From NCBI GenBank assembly GCA_044371755.1, contig JBILSZ010000033.1, positions 1-25,623 of the forward strand: a stretch of 25,623 nt of DNA, read 5' to 3'. Positions 1 through 6,833 of the stretch are shown piece by piece. The notes beneath the pieces were generated by a model. The model made no database searches and had not been told where the DNA came from. It saw only the letters and a program-made list of their open reading frames with translations. Position numbers and translations under genes: made by a program. Position 1 is the stretch's first letter, and the number at the start of each line of letters is the position of its first letter. The stretch is from JAIXWP01 sp044371755. Lineage in GTDB: Bacteria; Bacteroidota; Bacteroidia; Flavobacteriales_D; Sanyastnellaceae.

Positions 1-1
1 T

Positions 2-784
2 ACAATCTTTTTGTCTGCGGTGCCAGGACTGAGATACAACAGACAATACAACTTAGGAGTAAGCTCTACGTTTTCTCTACCAAACTCACTTGGTATGAAT
101 GAAACATATTTTGTTGAGTACACTATACCTGTGACCATAAATATTGGTTTACCACCACAAGCTTCTCTTACTTCTTCATTTAGCTGCTCCAATTACGGTC
201 CAGTTACGCAGTCAACTTGGTTGTCCTTTAATCCTCGCTCATGCGGCATCACAGGGTATCAATTCGAACTCACAAACCAAGATGGCATTCAAGCTCCTAT
301 CACATACAACCATAACTCTGTTGCTCGATTGTTCAGGCTAAACATGATTCCCGGTGTTCAAAATGGCGCTACGTATGACTTTAGAATTCGCCCAATGTTT
401 TCCTATGATTACACTGCTGCATGGGGACCTGCGGTATGCCTTCAAGTCGCTGGTACATCGAGCTTCTGGACAGTTTCTAATAATCTGAACGAAGAGCTTT
501 CGATGTCTGAAGAGGACGAAGTGTCTTTTGCAGCAAGTGCATATCCAAATCCAAATAATGGAGAACAAGTGGCTATAATTATTGACTCCGACGAATCAAA
601 GGAAATTTTCATTACGATTCATGACTTAACTGGACGACTAGTTTTTTCCACACAGGTCGTTTCCGAAGGTGAGCTCAATTTTGAATTGCCACTTGATAAG
701 AAATTGGCTACAGGTGTTTATAGTGTGAATTTCGTTTCTGGAAGTGAAAAGCACTCACAAAGATTGATTGTGCGCAATAACTAA
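2..784 (+). CDS. T9SS type A sorting domain protein, 5'-truncated by window edge
   Basis: The reading frame is open from the first bases of the window, so the true start lies upstream; the TTG at 11 is not a credible start. The visible part is about 260 residues. The first ~160 are Ser/Thr/Tyr-rich beta-type sequence with a fibronectin-III-like stretch (GATYDFRIRPMFSYD, about 351-410). The last ~85 residues, from YPNPNNGE near 541, have the layout of a type A C-terminal sorting domain: PNP motif, a DLTGRLVF strand, LATGVYSVNF, and a basic end. Such domains direct Sec-exported proteins through the type IX secretion system to the cell surface or medium, where the tail is removed. The function of the missing N-terminal part cannot be judged. 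A hairpin terminator follows 25 bases after the stop. Confidence is high for the sorting domain and low for any specific role. Confidence 0.85.
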   Translation, partial: TIFLSAVPGLRYNRQYNLGVSSTFSLPNSLGMNETYFVEYTIPVTINIGLPPQASLTSSFSCSNYGPVTQSTWLSFNPRSCGITGYQFELTNQDGIQAPITYNHNSVARLFRLNMIPGVQNGATYDFRIRPMFSYDYTAAWGPAVCLQVAGTSSFWTVSNNLNEELSMSEEDEVSFAASAYPNPNNGEQVAIIIDSDESKEIFITIHDLTGRLVFSTQVVSEGELNFELPLDKKLATGVYSVNFVSGSEKHSQRLIVRNN

Positions 785-808
785 TTAGAATTCAAATAAT
801 ATTTTTTG

Positions 809-851
809 AAACGGTTGGCTCGAATAAATATACGAGCCGACCGTTTTTATT
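809..851 (+). terminator. Hairpin terminator of the T9SS gene
   Basis: Arms AAACGGTTGGCTCG (809-822) and CGAGCCGACCGTTT (833-846) pair over 14 bp with one G-U wobble around a 10-base AT loop. The run TTTATTTTT follows on the plus strand, so this is a good intrinsic terminator for the upstream gene. It abuts the stop codon of the convergent peptidase gene at 847. On the minus strand the hairpin is followed by A-rich rather than U-rich sequence, so termination in that direction should be weaker. Confidence 0.8.
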
Positions 852-2205
852 TTTGATCAATTAGATACACCAAAGATGCCATGGCTGCGGCTCCCAGAAT
901 GTGTTCGCGCTTATTGACATTTTCAAAAACATCATTATTCGAATGATGGAAATCAAAATACCTTTGGCTATCTACGCTCAGACCATAAAGCACGTTGGTA
1001 TCAGTTTTTAGCGGTCCAATATCTACTCCGCTCCAACCCTGTCGAAATGAAAATAATTGATATGGTTCAAGCAGTAAGCCCCAACTTTTCAACTCAAGCA
1101 GATCGCTTTCATCACCCTGCACGTTGAAACCGAGAGGTGTCAATCCGCCGCCGTCACTCTCAATAGCAGCAATATGTTCTTCATTTTTTTCAGCCACCAC
1201 CTTTGCGTAAGTCTTTCCACCATCGTTTCCAAATTCTTCGTTCATATAAAGCACCGCACGAATGGTGTGCCTTGGCTTGTAACCAAGTGCTAGGAGAATG
1301 CGCAATACCTCAATGCTCTGTGTTACTCCCGTGCCATCGTCGTGAGCGCCTTCTCCGACATCCCATGAATCAAGATGGCCACCTACCACGATTACTTTCT
1401 CTGGATATTGGCTGCCGCGTATTTCACCAATCACATTGTACTGAATCTTTCTCGGATAATTCTCACATGTCAAATGCAAAGTGAATTTCAATCCGGGAAA
1501 AATCTTTAACTGCTTGCTCAATTCGCGAGCATCCACACTACTGAGCGCTGCGGCGGGAATCTGCTTCACTCCGGCCTCATAATTTGTGGCGCCAGTATGA
1601 GCGAACTTATCATCTGCTAAAGTGAGCGAACGAATCAAACATCCCACTGCTCCCTTTTTGGCTGCCTCGGAAGGGCCTTGTCCACGAATATCATAGGCAC
1701 CTCCATAAGCCGCTCCAGTATTGATTAGCATGGGATCCATGGCTTTATTGAAAAAAACTATTTTGCCCTCCACCTGCGAAAACTCCATGGCTTGCAGTTC
1801 GGCTATGCTTTTTACTTCAATGACTTCGGCCTTGACCTCATTTAAAGTGCCAGCCGAGCCACCTAGGGCTACAATATCTAAGTTCTTGCGTAAGCCTTCA
1901 ACTTCATAAAAACCAATTTCCTTTTTTCCCCTTACCCAATGAGGCACATCTACAGGCATGGTGTAAATGCTATCAAGGGAATAACCGCGCATTGTTCGAA
2001 CACCCCACGCCACGGCACTATCTGCAGCAGCGCTGCCAGCTAATCGATGACCTACTTCTTTGCACAATACGCGTAAATGATCATAGCACTCCCCATTGGC
2101 GAGAGTTTCTCGGTAGATATTACTTATAAAAATAGAGTCTGCTTTTTGACTGTGCATTGAAACATGCATCATTAAAGCTATGAAAAGGAGAGCCGATTGT
2201 CTCAT
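847..2205 (-). CDS. Secreted M28-family metallopeptidase with PA domain (carboxypeptidase Q-like)
   Basis: The 452-residue product has an N-terminal signal peptide (about 1-19, ending HSQ). A PA-type insertion covers roughly 115-250 (KIVFFNKAMDP, GAVGCLIRS), and the M28 zinc-peptidase core covers about 255-450. The expected di-zinc ligands and catalytic residues are visible: H277 and D279 in GGHLDSWD, D289/D290 in AHDDGTG, the E323-E324 pair in MNEEFGN, D351 in ESDGG, and H420/H421 in HHSNND. Members of this family are exported amino- or dipeptidases that trim peptides outside the cytoplasm; the exact specificity cannot be read here. The start codon overlaps the stop of the upstream SDR gene (ATGA at 2202-2205), so translation is probably coupled and both genes share one transcript. 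The length is typical of the family. Confidence 0.9.
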   Translation of the reverse strand: MRQSALLFIALMMHVSMHSQKADSIFISNIYRETLANGECYDHLRVLCKEVGHRLAGSAAADSAVAWGVRTMRGYSLDSIYTMPVDVPHWVRGKKEIGFYEVEGLRKNLDIVALGGSAGTLNEVKAEVIEVKSIAELQAMEFSQVEGKIVFFNKAMDPMLINTGAAYGGAYDIRGQGPSEAAKKGAVGCLIRSLTLADDKFAHTGATNYEAGVKQIPAAALSSVDARELSKQLKIFPGLKFTLHLTCENYPRKIQYNVIGEIRGSQYPEKVIVVGGHLDSWDVGEGAHDDGTGVTQSIEVLRILLALGYKPRHTIRAVLYMNEEFGNDGGKTYAKVVAEKNEEHIAAIESDGGGLTPLGFNVQGDESDLLELKSWGLLLEPYQLFSFRQGWSGVDIGPLKTDTNVLYGLSVDSQRYFDFHHSNNDVFENVNKREHILGAAAMASLVYLIDQK

Positions 2206-2972
2206 ATCATAAATGATCCATTGTTAATGTCGAGTCCTTGTCCGGTGATGCTGGTTTGCAAATCAGAAAACATGAACTTTACAAATTGAGCAATTTCCTC
2301 AGGTTGTGTTATGCGCTGCAATGGCACAATGCCCATTTGCTCATCGAAGGTCTTTTGATATTCTTGGCCTGTGGCATTTGCTAGTAATTGAATACCAGCT
2401 CGCGCCATGTCTGTTTCTACCCAGCCAGGACATAATGCATTCACAAGAATTTTTTCTGAGCCCAATTCCACAGCAAGGCTACGAGTGAGACCCAATAACC
2501 CTGTTTTTGCAGTGCAATAAGCGGTATAGGCAGGCACTCCAAATCGAGCTAAGCAAGATGAGGTAATCAAGATATGCTTGAAAGGAAATTTGGATTTTCT
2601 AATAAATGGTAAACACTCTTGTATACTCACGTAAGTTCCCGTGAGATTTATGGAAATGATTTCTTCCCATCGATCTGCTTCACCATAGTGATTTGCACCG
2701 CCCACACCAGCATTGGCAAAAAGCCCTTCGATGGATTGAATTCTATCTGAATGTTGAGCAAAAAAAGCTTTCCATGACTTTGGGTCTCTAATATCAAATG
2801 CAGCTCCTATATGCAGCTCGCGATTTTCTAGACCTTCTAATACAGCATCAATATTAGATTTGGTCCTACTGATAATGACCAATTGATTTGTCTTGTCTTT
2901 GGCCAAAAGCTCGGCAGTGGCTTTACCCATGCCTGTGCCAGCTCCGGTAATGATGTAAGTTTTCATGTGCAT
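2202..2972 (-). CDS. SDR-family NAD(P)-dependent oxidoreductase
   Basis: This is a classical short-chain dehydrogenase/reductase of 256 residues. The cofactor motif TGAGTGMG lies at 9-16, NAG at 87-89, the catalytic serine at S138/S139 and YCTAK at 152-156 (Tyr152, Lys156). The C-terminal part PGWVETDMA and the RITQPEEIA / GQGLDINNG end resemble 3-oxoacyl-ACP reductase or 3-hydroxybutyrate dehydrogenase-type SDRs; the substrate is unknown. Two ATGs compete (2972 and 2966). GAAGGA at 2977-2982 (minus strand) is spaced about 5 bases from the first and 11 from the second, so I keep 2972. An exact TAnnTTTG match (TACTTTTG, 2983-2990 minus) sits just upstream but would leave only a very short leader. 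The gene is the first of two with the M28 peptidase. Confidence 0.9.
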   Translation of the reverse strand: MHMKTYIITGAGTGMGKATAELLAKDKTNQLVIISRTKSNIDAVLEGLENRELHIGAAFDIRDPKSWKAFFAQHSDRIQSIEGLFANAGVGGANHYGEADRWEEIISINLTGTYVSIQECLPFIRKSKFPFKHILITSSCLARFGVPAYTAYCTAKTGLLGLTRSLAVELGSEKILVNALCPGWVETDMARAGIQLLANATGQEYQKTFDEQMGIVPLQRITQPEEIAQFVKFMFSDLQTSITGQGLDINNGSFMI

Positions 2973-3013
2973 ATTTATCCTTCAAAAGTAGAGTGATGAG
3001 CGCTTCAAGGAGT

Positions 3014-3021
3014 AGTTTTGT
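3014..3021 (+). promoter_or_regulatory. Candidate -7 element upstream of the nitroreductase
   Basis: TAGTTTTG matches the Bacteroidota primary sigma factor motif TAnnTTTG exactly and lies 20 bases before the ATG at 3042. No clear TTG appears at the expected -33 distance, so the assignment rests on one element only. Confidence 0.4.
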
Positions 3022-3041
3022 AAAAAAATGATTCCAACAAT

Positions 3042-3629
3042 ATGAAATATAGTCTTAGTGAAATAACTGAAGTCATTAAAAATCGAAGAACTATATTGCC
3101 TGAGCAGTTTTCTCAGAGAAAAGTTCATCGCGAACAGATCGAACTTATACTCAATAATGCCATTTGGGCACCTTCTCATGGTATGACACAGCCGTGGCGT
3201 TTTAAGGTATTTACAGACGGTGGACTCAAAAAGATTGCGGAATTTTTACCGGCACTTTATAAGCAAAAAACATCTGCTGAGTCATTCAAACAAGCTAAAT
3301 TTGACAGAATGAGCACAAGACCATTACTCGCTTCTGCAGTGATTGCTGTGTGCATGGAAAGAGACCCAACAGGTAAAATTGCTGAAATTGAAGAAGTGGA
3401 AGCAGTAGCCTGTGCGATACAGAACATGCACCTCACCTGCACTGCTTATGGACTAGGTGCCTTTTGGTCTTCTCCTAAACTAATTTATTCTCCTGAAATG
3501 AACGAGTTTTTGGGACTAAAGGAGCAAGACAAGTGCCTCGGTTTGTTTTATATTGGATACACAGATGCAGAATGGCCCAAAAGTCATCGCAAACCTATAG
3601 AATATGTCACTGAATGGATAGGAGAGTAG
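3042..3629 (+). CDS. Nitroreductase family protein (short, YdjA-like)
   Basis: The 195-residue product is an FMN-dependent nitroreductase-fold protein. NRRT near 14-17 is the usual N-terminal FMN-phosphate contact, WAPSHGMTQPWRF (42-54) is the conserved flavin-binding segment, and YGLGAFWSSP (about 136-145) fits the second FMN-binding loop. The length matches the minimal family with no insertion. Family members reduce nitro compounds, quinones or related substrates with NAD(P)H, usually as homodimers in the cytoplasm; the physiological substrate here is not evident. It is divergent from the SDR gene. Its stop codon lies 16 bases inside the following beta-barrel gene, which indicates a bicistronic transcript. 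Confidence 0.88.
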   Translation: MKYSLSEITEVIKNRRTILPEQFSQRKVHREQIELILNNAIWAPSHGMTQPWRFKVFTDGGLKKIAEFLPALYKQKTSAESFKQAKFDRMSTRPLLASAVIAVCMERDPTGKIAEIEEVEAVACAIQNMHLTCTAYGLGAFWSSPKLIYSPEMNEFLGLKEQDKCLGLFYIGYTDAEWPKSHRKPIEYVTEWIGE

Positions 3630-4363
3630 TTTTATTGTTATTATGGATGTTCACATTCAATTGTGCAACAGCTCAAGAGAATGTAACCACTCTCGGTATT
3701 CAGTTCAAACCTATGGTGCCGAGCAAGTTCTTTGGAACTGGATCGCAGTCAGCATCCAGTGAAGCGCTCACCGTAATTAATGATCCTGAGTTCGGAATGA
3801 ATTTGGGCATGGTAGTAAGACGTGGATTGACCAAAAACTGGAGCTTTGAAACAGGCATAACATTTATTCAGCGCAATTATAAATTGTCTTTTTATCATCC
3901 ACTTTTGAATGAAGTTACCAATATGGACTACCGATATATTGGTTACGAAATTCCTTTACAGGGAATGATTTATGTCAGATTGGGCGATCAATTGTACATG
4001 AATGCAAGTGCCGGAGCTAGCATTGATATGTATCCGACAAACATAGAGTCTTTTGCTGACGACCGCCGTGACACTCTCAGGTTTGATTTTTATCAAAATA
4101 CTTTTAGAAGAAATTGGATACAATTTTCCTTATTGGCTAACTACGGGTTTGAATGGAGATCAAAGGAAGACGGTTACTTCTATGTCGGTGCCTCCTTTCA
4201 TCGACCTTTCAATGAGATTGCTACCACTGTGGCACAACTTCAAATAAATACAGACCCTACTACTGTTAGCTATGCTCTAAACGGGAGCTACCTCACGTTT
4301 GATTTCAGATACTTTTTTCATGAAGACCCTGAGAAAAAGAAAAAAGTCCGGAAGGCGCCTTGA
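3614..4363 (+). CDS. Outer-membrane beta-barrel protein (porin-family-like)
   Basis: The 249-residue product starts with a signal peptide (MDRRVVLLLLWMFTFNCATAQ, cleavage after AQ). It continues with alternating amphipathic strands typical of the small OMP_b-brl type barrels of Bacteroidota (GMNLGMVVRRG, NWSFETGITFIQRNY, YEIPLQGMIYVRLG, DGYFYVGASFHRPF, YLTFDFRYFF near the C-terminus). No enzymatic motif is visible; a structural or binding role in the outer membrane is inferred. The ATG at 3614 overlaps the nitroreductase end by 16 bases. It is retained because only this start gives a complete signal peptide. The last codons (KKVRKAP) also encode the left arm of a terminator hairpin that serves the opposing yceI gene. 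Confidence 0.8.
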   Translation: MDRRVVLLLLWMFTFNCATAQENVTTLGIQFKPMVPSKFFGTGSQSASSEALTVINDPEFGMNLGMVVRRGLTKNWSFETGITFIQRNYKLSFYHPLLNEVTNMDYRYIGYEIPLQGMIYVRLGDQLYMNASAGASIDMYPTNIESFADDRRDTLRFDFYQNTFRRNWIQFSLLANYGFEWRSKEDGYFYVGASFHRPFNEIATTVAQLQINTDPTTVSYALNGSYLTFDFRYFFHEDPEKKKKVRKAP

Positions 4364-4386
4364 CGCTCCCGGACTTTTAAAAATTT
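4341..4386. terminator. Bidirectional terminator overlapping the barrel gene's 3' end
   Basis: AAAAGTCCGG (4342-4351) pairs perfectly with CCGGACTTTT (4369-4378), with an inner GCG/CGC pair. Read on the minus strand, the stem is followed by a long U-rich run (TTTTTTCTTTTTCTC), an ideal intrinsic terminator for marR-yceI. On the plus strand the tail CTTTTAAAAATTTC is weaker. The left arm and loop contain the final codons and stop of the barrel gene. Confidence 0.85.
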
Positions 4387-4398
4387 CTCTAAGCTCGA

Positions 4399-5007
4399 TT
4401 AGGCTTTTTTGTTAGCCACGACGTGCAACTTCAACTTCATATCGTTGTTGATTGCCTTATCACCTAATGAACCAAAGAAAGTTTCGCTACCGAAGCGAAC
4501 GTCAAATTGTGAGCGATCCAAAACAACATCGCCATCAATCGTTACGCTTTTTCCATCTCCACTTACTTTTGCTGGGAAGGTAATGTCTTTAGTGATTCCT
4601 TTGATAGTGATCTTTCCTGCCACCACATGCGTGTTGCCCTTACCATCAGCCTTTGCTGTAACAGAAGTCACTTCAAAGTTAGAGTCTGGAAACTTTGCTG
4701 TATCAAAGAAATCGGGTGACTTCAAGTGATTGATCAAATTAGAATTGTACTCTCCTTCTGGAAGGTCAGTACATGCAATACCATTCATATCTACTTTCAA
4801 TTTGCCTGAAGCGATATTGCTCTTAGCTACTACTACCTGACCGCTAGATACGCGGATGGTACCGTCGTGTCCTGAACCAGTTGCTTTTTCAGCATGCCAG
4901 TTGATTGAGCTCGACTTGTAATCTACGTTGTAAGTACCATCAGCAAGTTGAGCGAATGATGCAAAGCCCATGGCGAATGCAGCAAGTGTGAAAATTACTT
5001 TTTTCAT
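4399..5007 (-). CDS. YceI family periplasmic protein
   Basis: The 202-residue product has a clear signal peptide (MKKVIFTLAAFAMGFASFAQ). A YceI-like lipocalin-type beta barrel follows: YNVDYKSSSINWHAEKATG near the N-terminus, LINHLKSPDFFDTAKFPDSNF in the middle, GKITIKGITKDITFP, and a late LDRSQFDVRFGS segment. YceI proteins bind polyisoprenoid or other amphiphilic molecules in the periplasm. Their exact role varies; some are linked to acid/osmotic stress or to isoprenoid-quinone precursors. It lies 11 bases downstream of a marR-type regulator on the same strand, so it is probably the regulated member of that operon. A strong terminator follows it. Confidence 0.92.
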   Translation of the reverse strand: MKKVIFTLAAFAMGFASFAQLADGTYNVDYKSSSINWHAEKATGSGHDGTIRVSSGQVVVAKSNIASGKLKVDMNGIACTDLPEGEYNSNLINHLKSPDFFDTAKFPDSNFEVTSVTAKADGKGNTHVVAGKITIKGITKDITFPAKVSGDGKSVTIDGDVVLDRSQFDVRFGSETFFGSLGDKAINNDMKLKLHVVANKKA

Positions 5008-5018
5008 TTTGGTTTATT

Positions 5019-5483
5019 TTATTTTGATTTATTTGAGTTTCGTATTTGTTCTAACAACTGATTCACCAGCTTGGCTTCATCTAAGGAAATTCCTTTTACA
5101 AGATCTTCCAGAGCATCCATGGGTGAGTCCAATTGTTTCAGAAGCTGCAAGCCATCAGAAGTAATGGTCACCTCAACTTGTCTTCGGTCGTTGGGGCAGA
5201 CTTTGCGGAGCACAAGCTTTTTTTCTTCCAACTTGTCTACAATTCTTGATGCATTACTACTTTTATCTAGCATGCGTTCTATTAGCGCGTTCACCGACAT
5301 AGGTTGGCCCTTTTGCCCTCGAAGAATTCTTAATATGTTGAACTGCGGGCCTGTAAGGCCATATTCCTTCATCAACTGGCTGTGCTTGAGACCAAGCCAA
5401 TTCGATGTGTAGAAAATATTCAACATGAGCTTTTGATACTCGCTGTTGAATCGCACTTGCTTAATGTCTTCTTCTAATGACAT
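5019..5483 (-). CDS. MarR-family transcriptional regulator
   Basis: The 154-residue product has the MarR layout: an N-terminal dimerisation helix, then a winged helix-turn-helix (YGLTGPQFNILRILRGQ, then MSVNALIERMLDKSSNASRIVDKLEEKKLV as the recognition region, and the wing CPNDRRQVEVTIT with the conserved DRR), and a C-terminal dimerisation helix. MarR dimers bind palindromic operators and release them on ligand binding or thiol oxidation. Two perfect palindromes sharing the same half-site lie immediately upstream, consistent with autoregulation of this gene and of yceI 11 bases downstream. The ligand is unknown. The ATG at 5483 has no visible Shine-Dalgarno sequence. Confidence 0.93.
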   Translation of the reverse strand: MSLEEDIKQVRFNSEYQKLMLNIFYTSNWLGLKHSQLMKEYGLTGPQFNILRILRGQKGQPMSVNALIERMLDKSSNASRIVDKLEEKKLVLRKVCPNDRRQVEVTITSDGLQLLKQLDSPMDALEDLVKGISLDEAKLVNQLLEQIRNSNKSK

Positions 5484-5487
5484 GGCA

Positions 5488-5522
5488 CAAATGTATGTAT
5501 ATACATTTAATGTAGCTACATT
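5488..5522 (-). promoter_or_regulatory. Tandem palindromic operators upstream of marR
   Basis: Two perfect 12-bp palindromes of the form ATGTA-NN-TACAT lie at 5495-5506 (centre TA) and 5510-5521 (centre GC); the second extends to 14 bp (5509-5522). Their centres are 15 bp apart. A third ATGTA half-site begins at 5491. An exact TAnnTTTG match, TACATTTG on the minus strand (5488-5495), touches the first palindrome, so bound repressor would cover the promoter. That element ends only 4 bases before the marR ATG, so the mRNA leader would be extremely short if it is the real -7 element. Confidence 0.65.
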
Positions 5523-5701
5523 TATTTTATAAAAAATATGTTAATCCCAAAAATGGAAACATCTCCTAAAGAGCTGGGAAGTTACTAGTGGGTATGAGTG
5601 GCTTATATTGCGGTATCAGCTGGTGTTTTCTTGTGATTAATTGAAAATGAAACTTATTTTAGTTCGGGAGCGTACAAAGAAGTGTGCAAAATCATAACAA
5701 C

Positions 5702-6214
5702 ATGAAAAGTATAATAACCCTATTTCTTCTCTTGCTGTCTTTTGTTTGCTGGAGCCAATATCCTGAAGGGGATATGATTAACTTCTACGGAAAGACAACG
5801 AGGATGAACCTCAAAGACTCCACCGAAAAGCCTTTAGATGGCGTCAAAATCGAGTTTTGGAGCGGCGGAGAACTCCTTGGAGAATTTACTTCGATAAAGA
5901 GAGGTACATATTCTTATAACCTTCCGTTCAGAAAGTCGTATACAGTGAAGTATTTGGCAGGTCAATATGTGACAAAGATGATTGAGGTAGACTTGAATAA
6001 GTTTTACGATGAAGCAGAAAGGAGAGGTTTGAAAATGCAGATTGATGTCGCTTTGTTCAAGGATTCTGGCTTTATGGGCCTCGATTTCATGAAGGAAGTG
6101 CCAGTCGCAAAAGCGGAGTACATTCCTCGCAAGAAAACCCTCGTTTGGGACGACAAATACCGAAAAAATATTCAGGCCCGCATGGTGTCAGTATTAAAAG
6201 CATATGGTTACTAA
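5702..6214 (+). CDS. Small secreted protein of unknown function, paralogue 1
   Basis: I do not recognise a named family. The ATG at 5702 is chosen over the upstream GTG at 5684 because it begins a clean signal peptide (MKSIITLFLLLLSFVCWSQ). The mature ~150 residues start with a beta-rich domain (MINFYGKTTRMNLKDSTEKP, DGVKIEFWSGGELLGEF, GTYSYNLPFRKSYTVKYLAG) reminiscent of carboxypeptidase-regulatory-like/Cna-B folds, which often build surface or outer-membrane-associated proteins. A charged C-terminal part follows. The next gene begins 11 bases downstream and encodes a protein of the same length and strand order, so the two look like a duplicated pair in one operon. Exported location is well supported; function is not. 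Confidence 0.75.
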   Translation: MKSIITLFLLLLSFVCWSQYPEGDMINFYGKTTRMNLKDSTEKPLDGVKIEFWSGGELLGEFTSIKRGTYSYNLPFRKSYTVKYLAGQYVTKMIEVDLNKFYDEAERRGLKMQIDVALFKDSGFMGLDFMKEVPVAKAEYIPRKKTLVWDDKYRKNIQARMVSVLKAYGY

Positions 6215-6225
6215 AATATAACGAA

Positions 6226-6747
6226 ATGAAACACTTATTTTATTTTTTACTCATGATGGTCTCTATTCAGGGCTTCGCAAAAAAGGAAGTTCGAGCAGAC
6301 CGTTTCATCATTCAAGGTCAAATTTTTGAGATGGATATCATGAACGAAACTGACAAATCCGCTCAAAATGTTCAGATTATTGTTTATCAGGATAAAGAGG
6401 TTTATGCTTCATTTTATTGCAAGGAAAATGGAGCCTATGAGTTTATTCTACCCATTGGTCATGAATATGAGCTCTGGTTTGGAGGAAAGGATTTTGTAAA
6501 TAAAAAAGTTTACGTTGATACACGTTCCATGACGGCGAAAGCTAGCGGCTATGAATGTAACTTGGATATGGGACTTTTTCGCCCATTGAAAAACGTTGAG
6601 TTTCCTTGTCTTGTAGATCACTATGTCAAAGTGAGATTTGACACGGAATACAAACAACTCATCCCCGATTACGAATATTCACAGTTTAAAGCTAAGGAAG
6701 TAGAAAAGGCTATTCGCAAGGCGAAAAAGACCACTACTGGTTTCTAA
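6226..6747 (+). CDS. Small secreted protein of unknown function, paralogue 2
   Basis: The ATG at 6226 gives a signal peptide (MKHLFYFLLMMVSIQGFAK); longer in-frame starts would run back into the upstream gene. The mature part mirrors the preceding product: a first strand (RFIIQGQIFEMDIMNE), then NVQIIVYQDKEVYASF, then GAYEFILPIGHEYELWFGG, KKVYVDTRSM, and a short LDMGLFRPL segment that aligns with IDVALFKDSG in paralogue 1. Both end in a charged, Lys-rich tail. The same carboxypeptidase-regulatory-like fold is inferred, with no catalytic residues visible. The gene is co-oriented with its partner and followed by a terminator-like hairpin at 6801-6824. Confidence 0.72.
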   Translation: MKHLFYFLLMMVSIQGFAKKEVRADRFIIQGQIFEMDIMNETDKSAQNVQIIVYQDKEVYASFYCKENGAYEFILPIGHEYELWFGGKDFVNKKVYVDTRSMTAKASGYECNLDMGLFRPLKNVEFPCLVDHYVKVRFDTEYKQLIPDYEYSQFKAKEVEKAIRKAKKTTTGF

Positions 6748-6800
6748 TTGTAAATCGTGACAATTGTATTGCGATAATTTTCATTTTTCCCCACTAACTT

Positions 6801-6833
6801 CGTCCCGTTTAATATAACGGGACGAATTATTTT
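6801..6833 (+). terminator. Hairpin terminator/attenuator just before the ABC transporter start
   Basis: CGTCCCGTT (6801-6809) and AACGGGACG (6816-6824) form a perfect 9-bp stem with a 6-base AT loop, followed by AATTATTTT. It would end transcription from the paralogue pair. It also ends 7 bases before the TTG start at 6832, so it may act as an attenuator or cover the ribosome-binding region of that gene. Confidence 0.65.

Noticed and set aside
2983..2990. TACTTTTG as promoter of the first SDR gene
   Set aside because: An exact motif match, but it would start transcription at or inside the Shine-Dalgarno sequence and the nearest TTG is only 15 bases away; not strong enough to list as a feature.
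5684..5701. GTG start for the first small secreted protein
   Set aside because: It adds six hydrophilic residues (QNHNN) ahead of the signal peptide; the ATG at 5702 is better placed.
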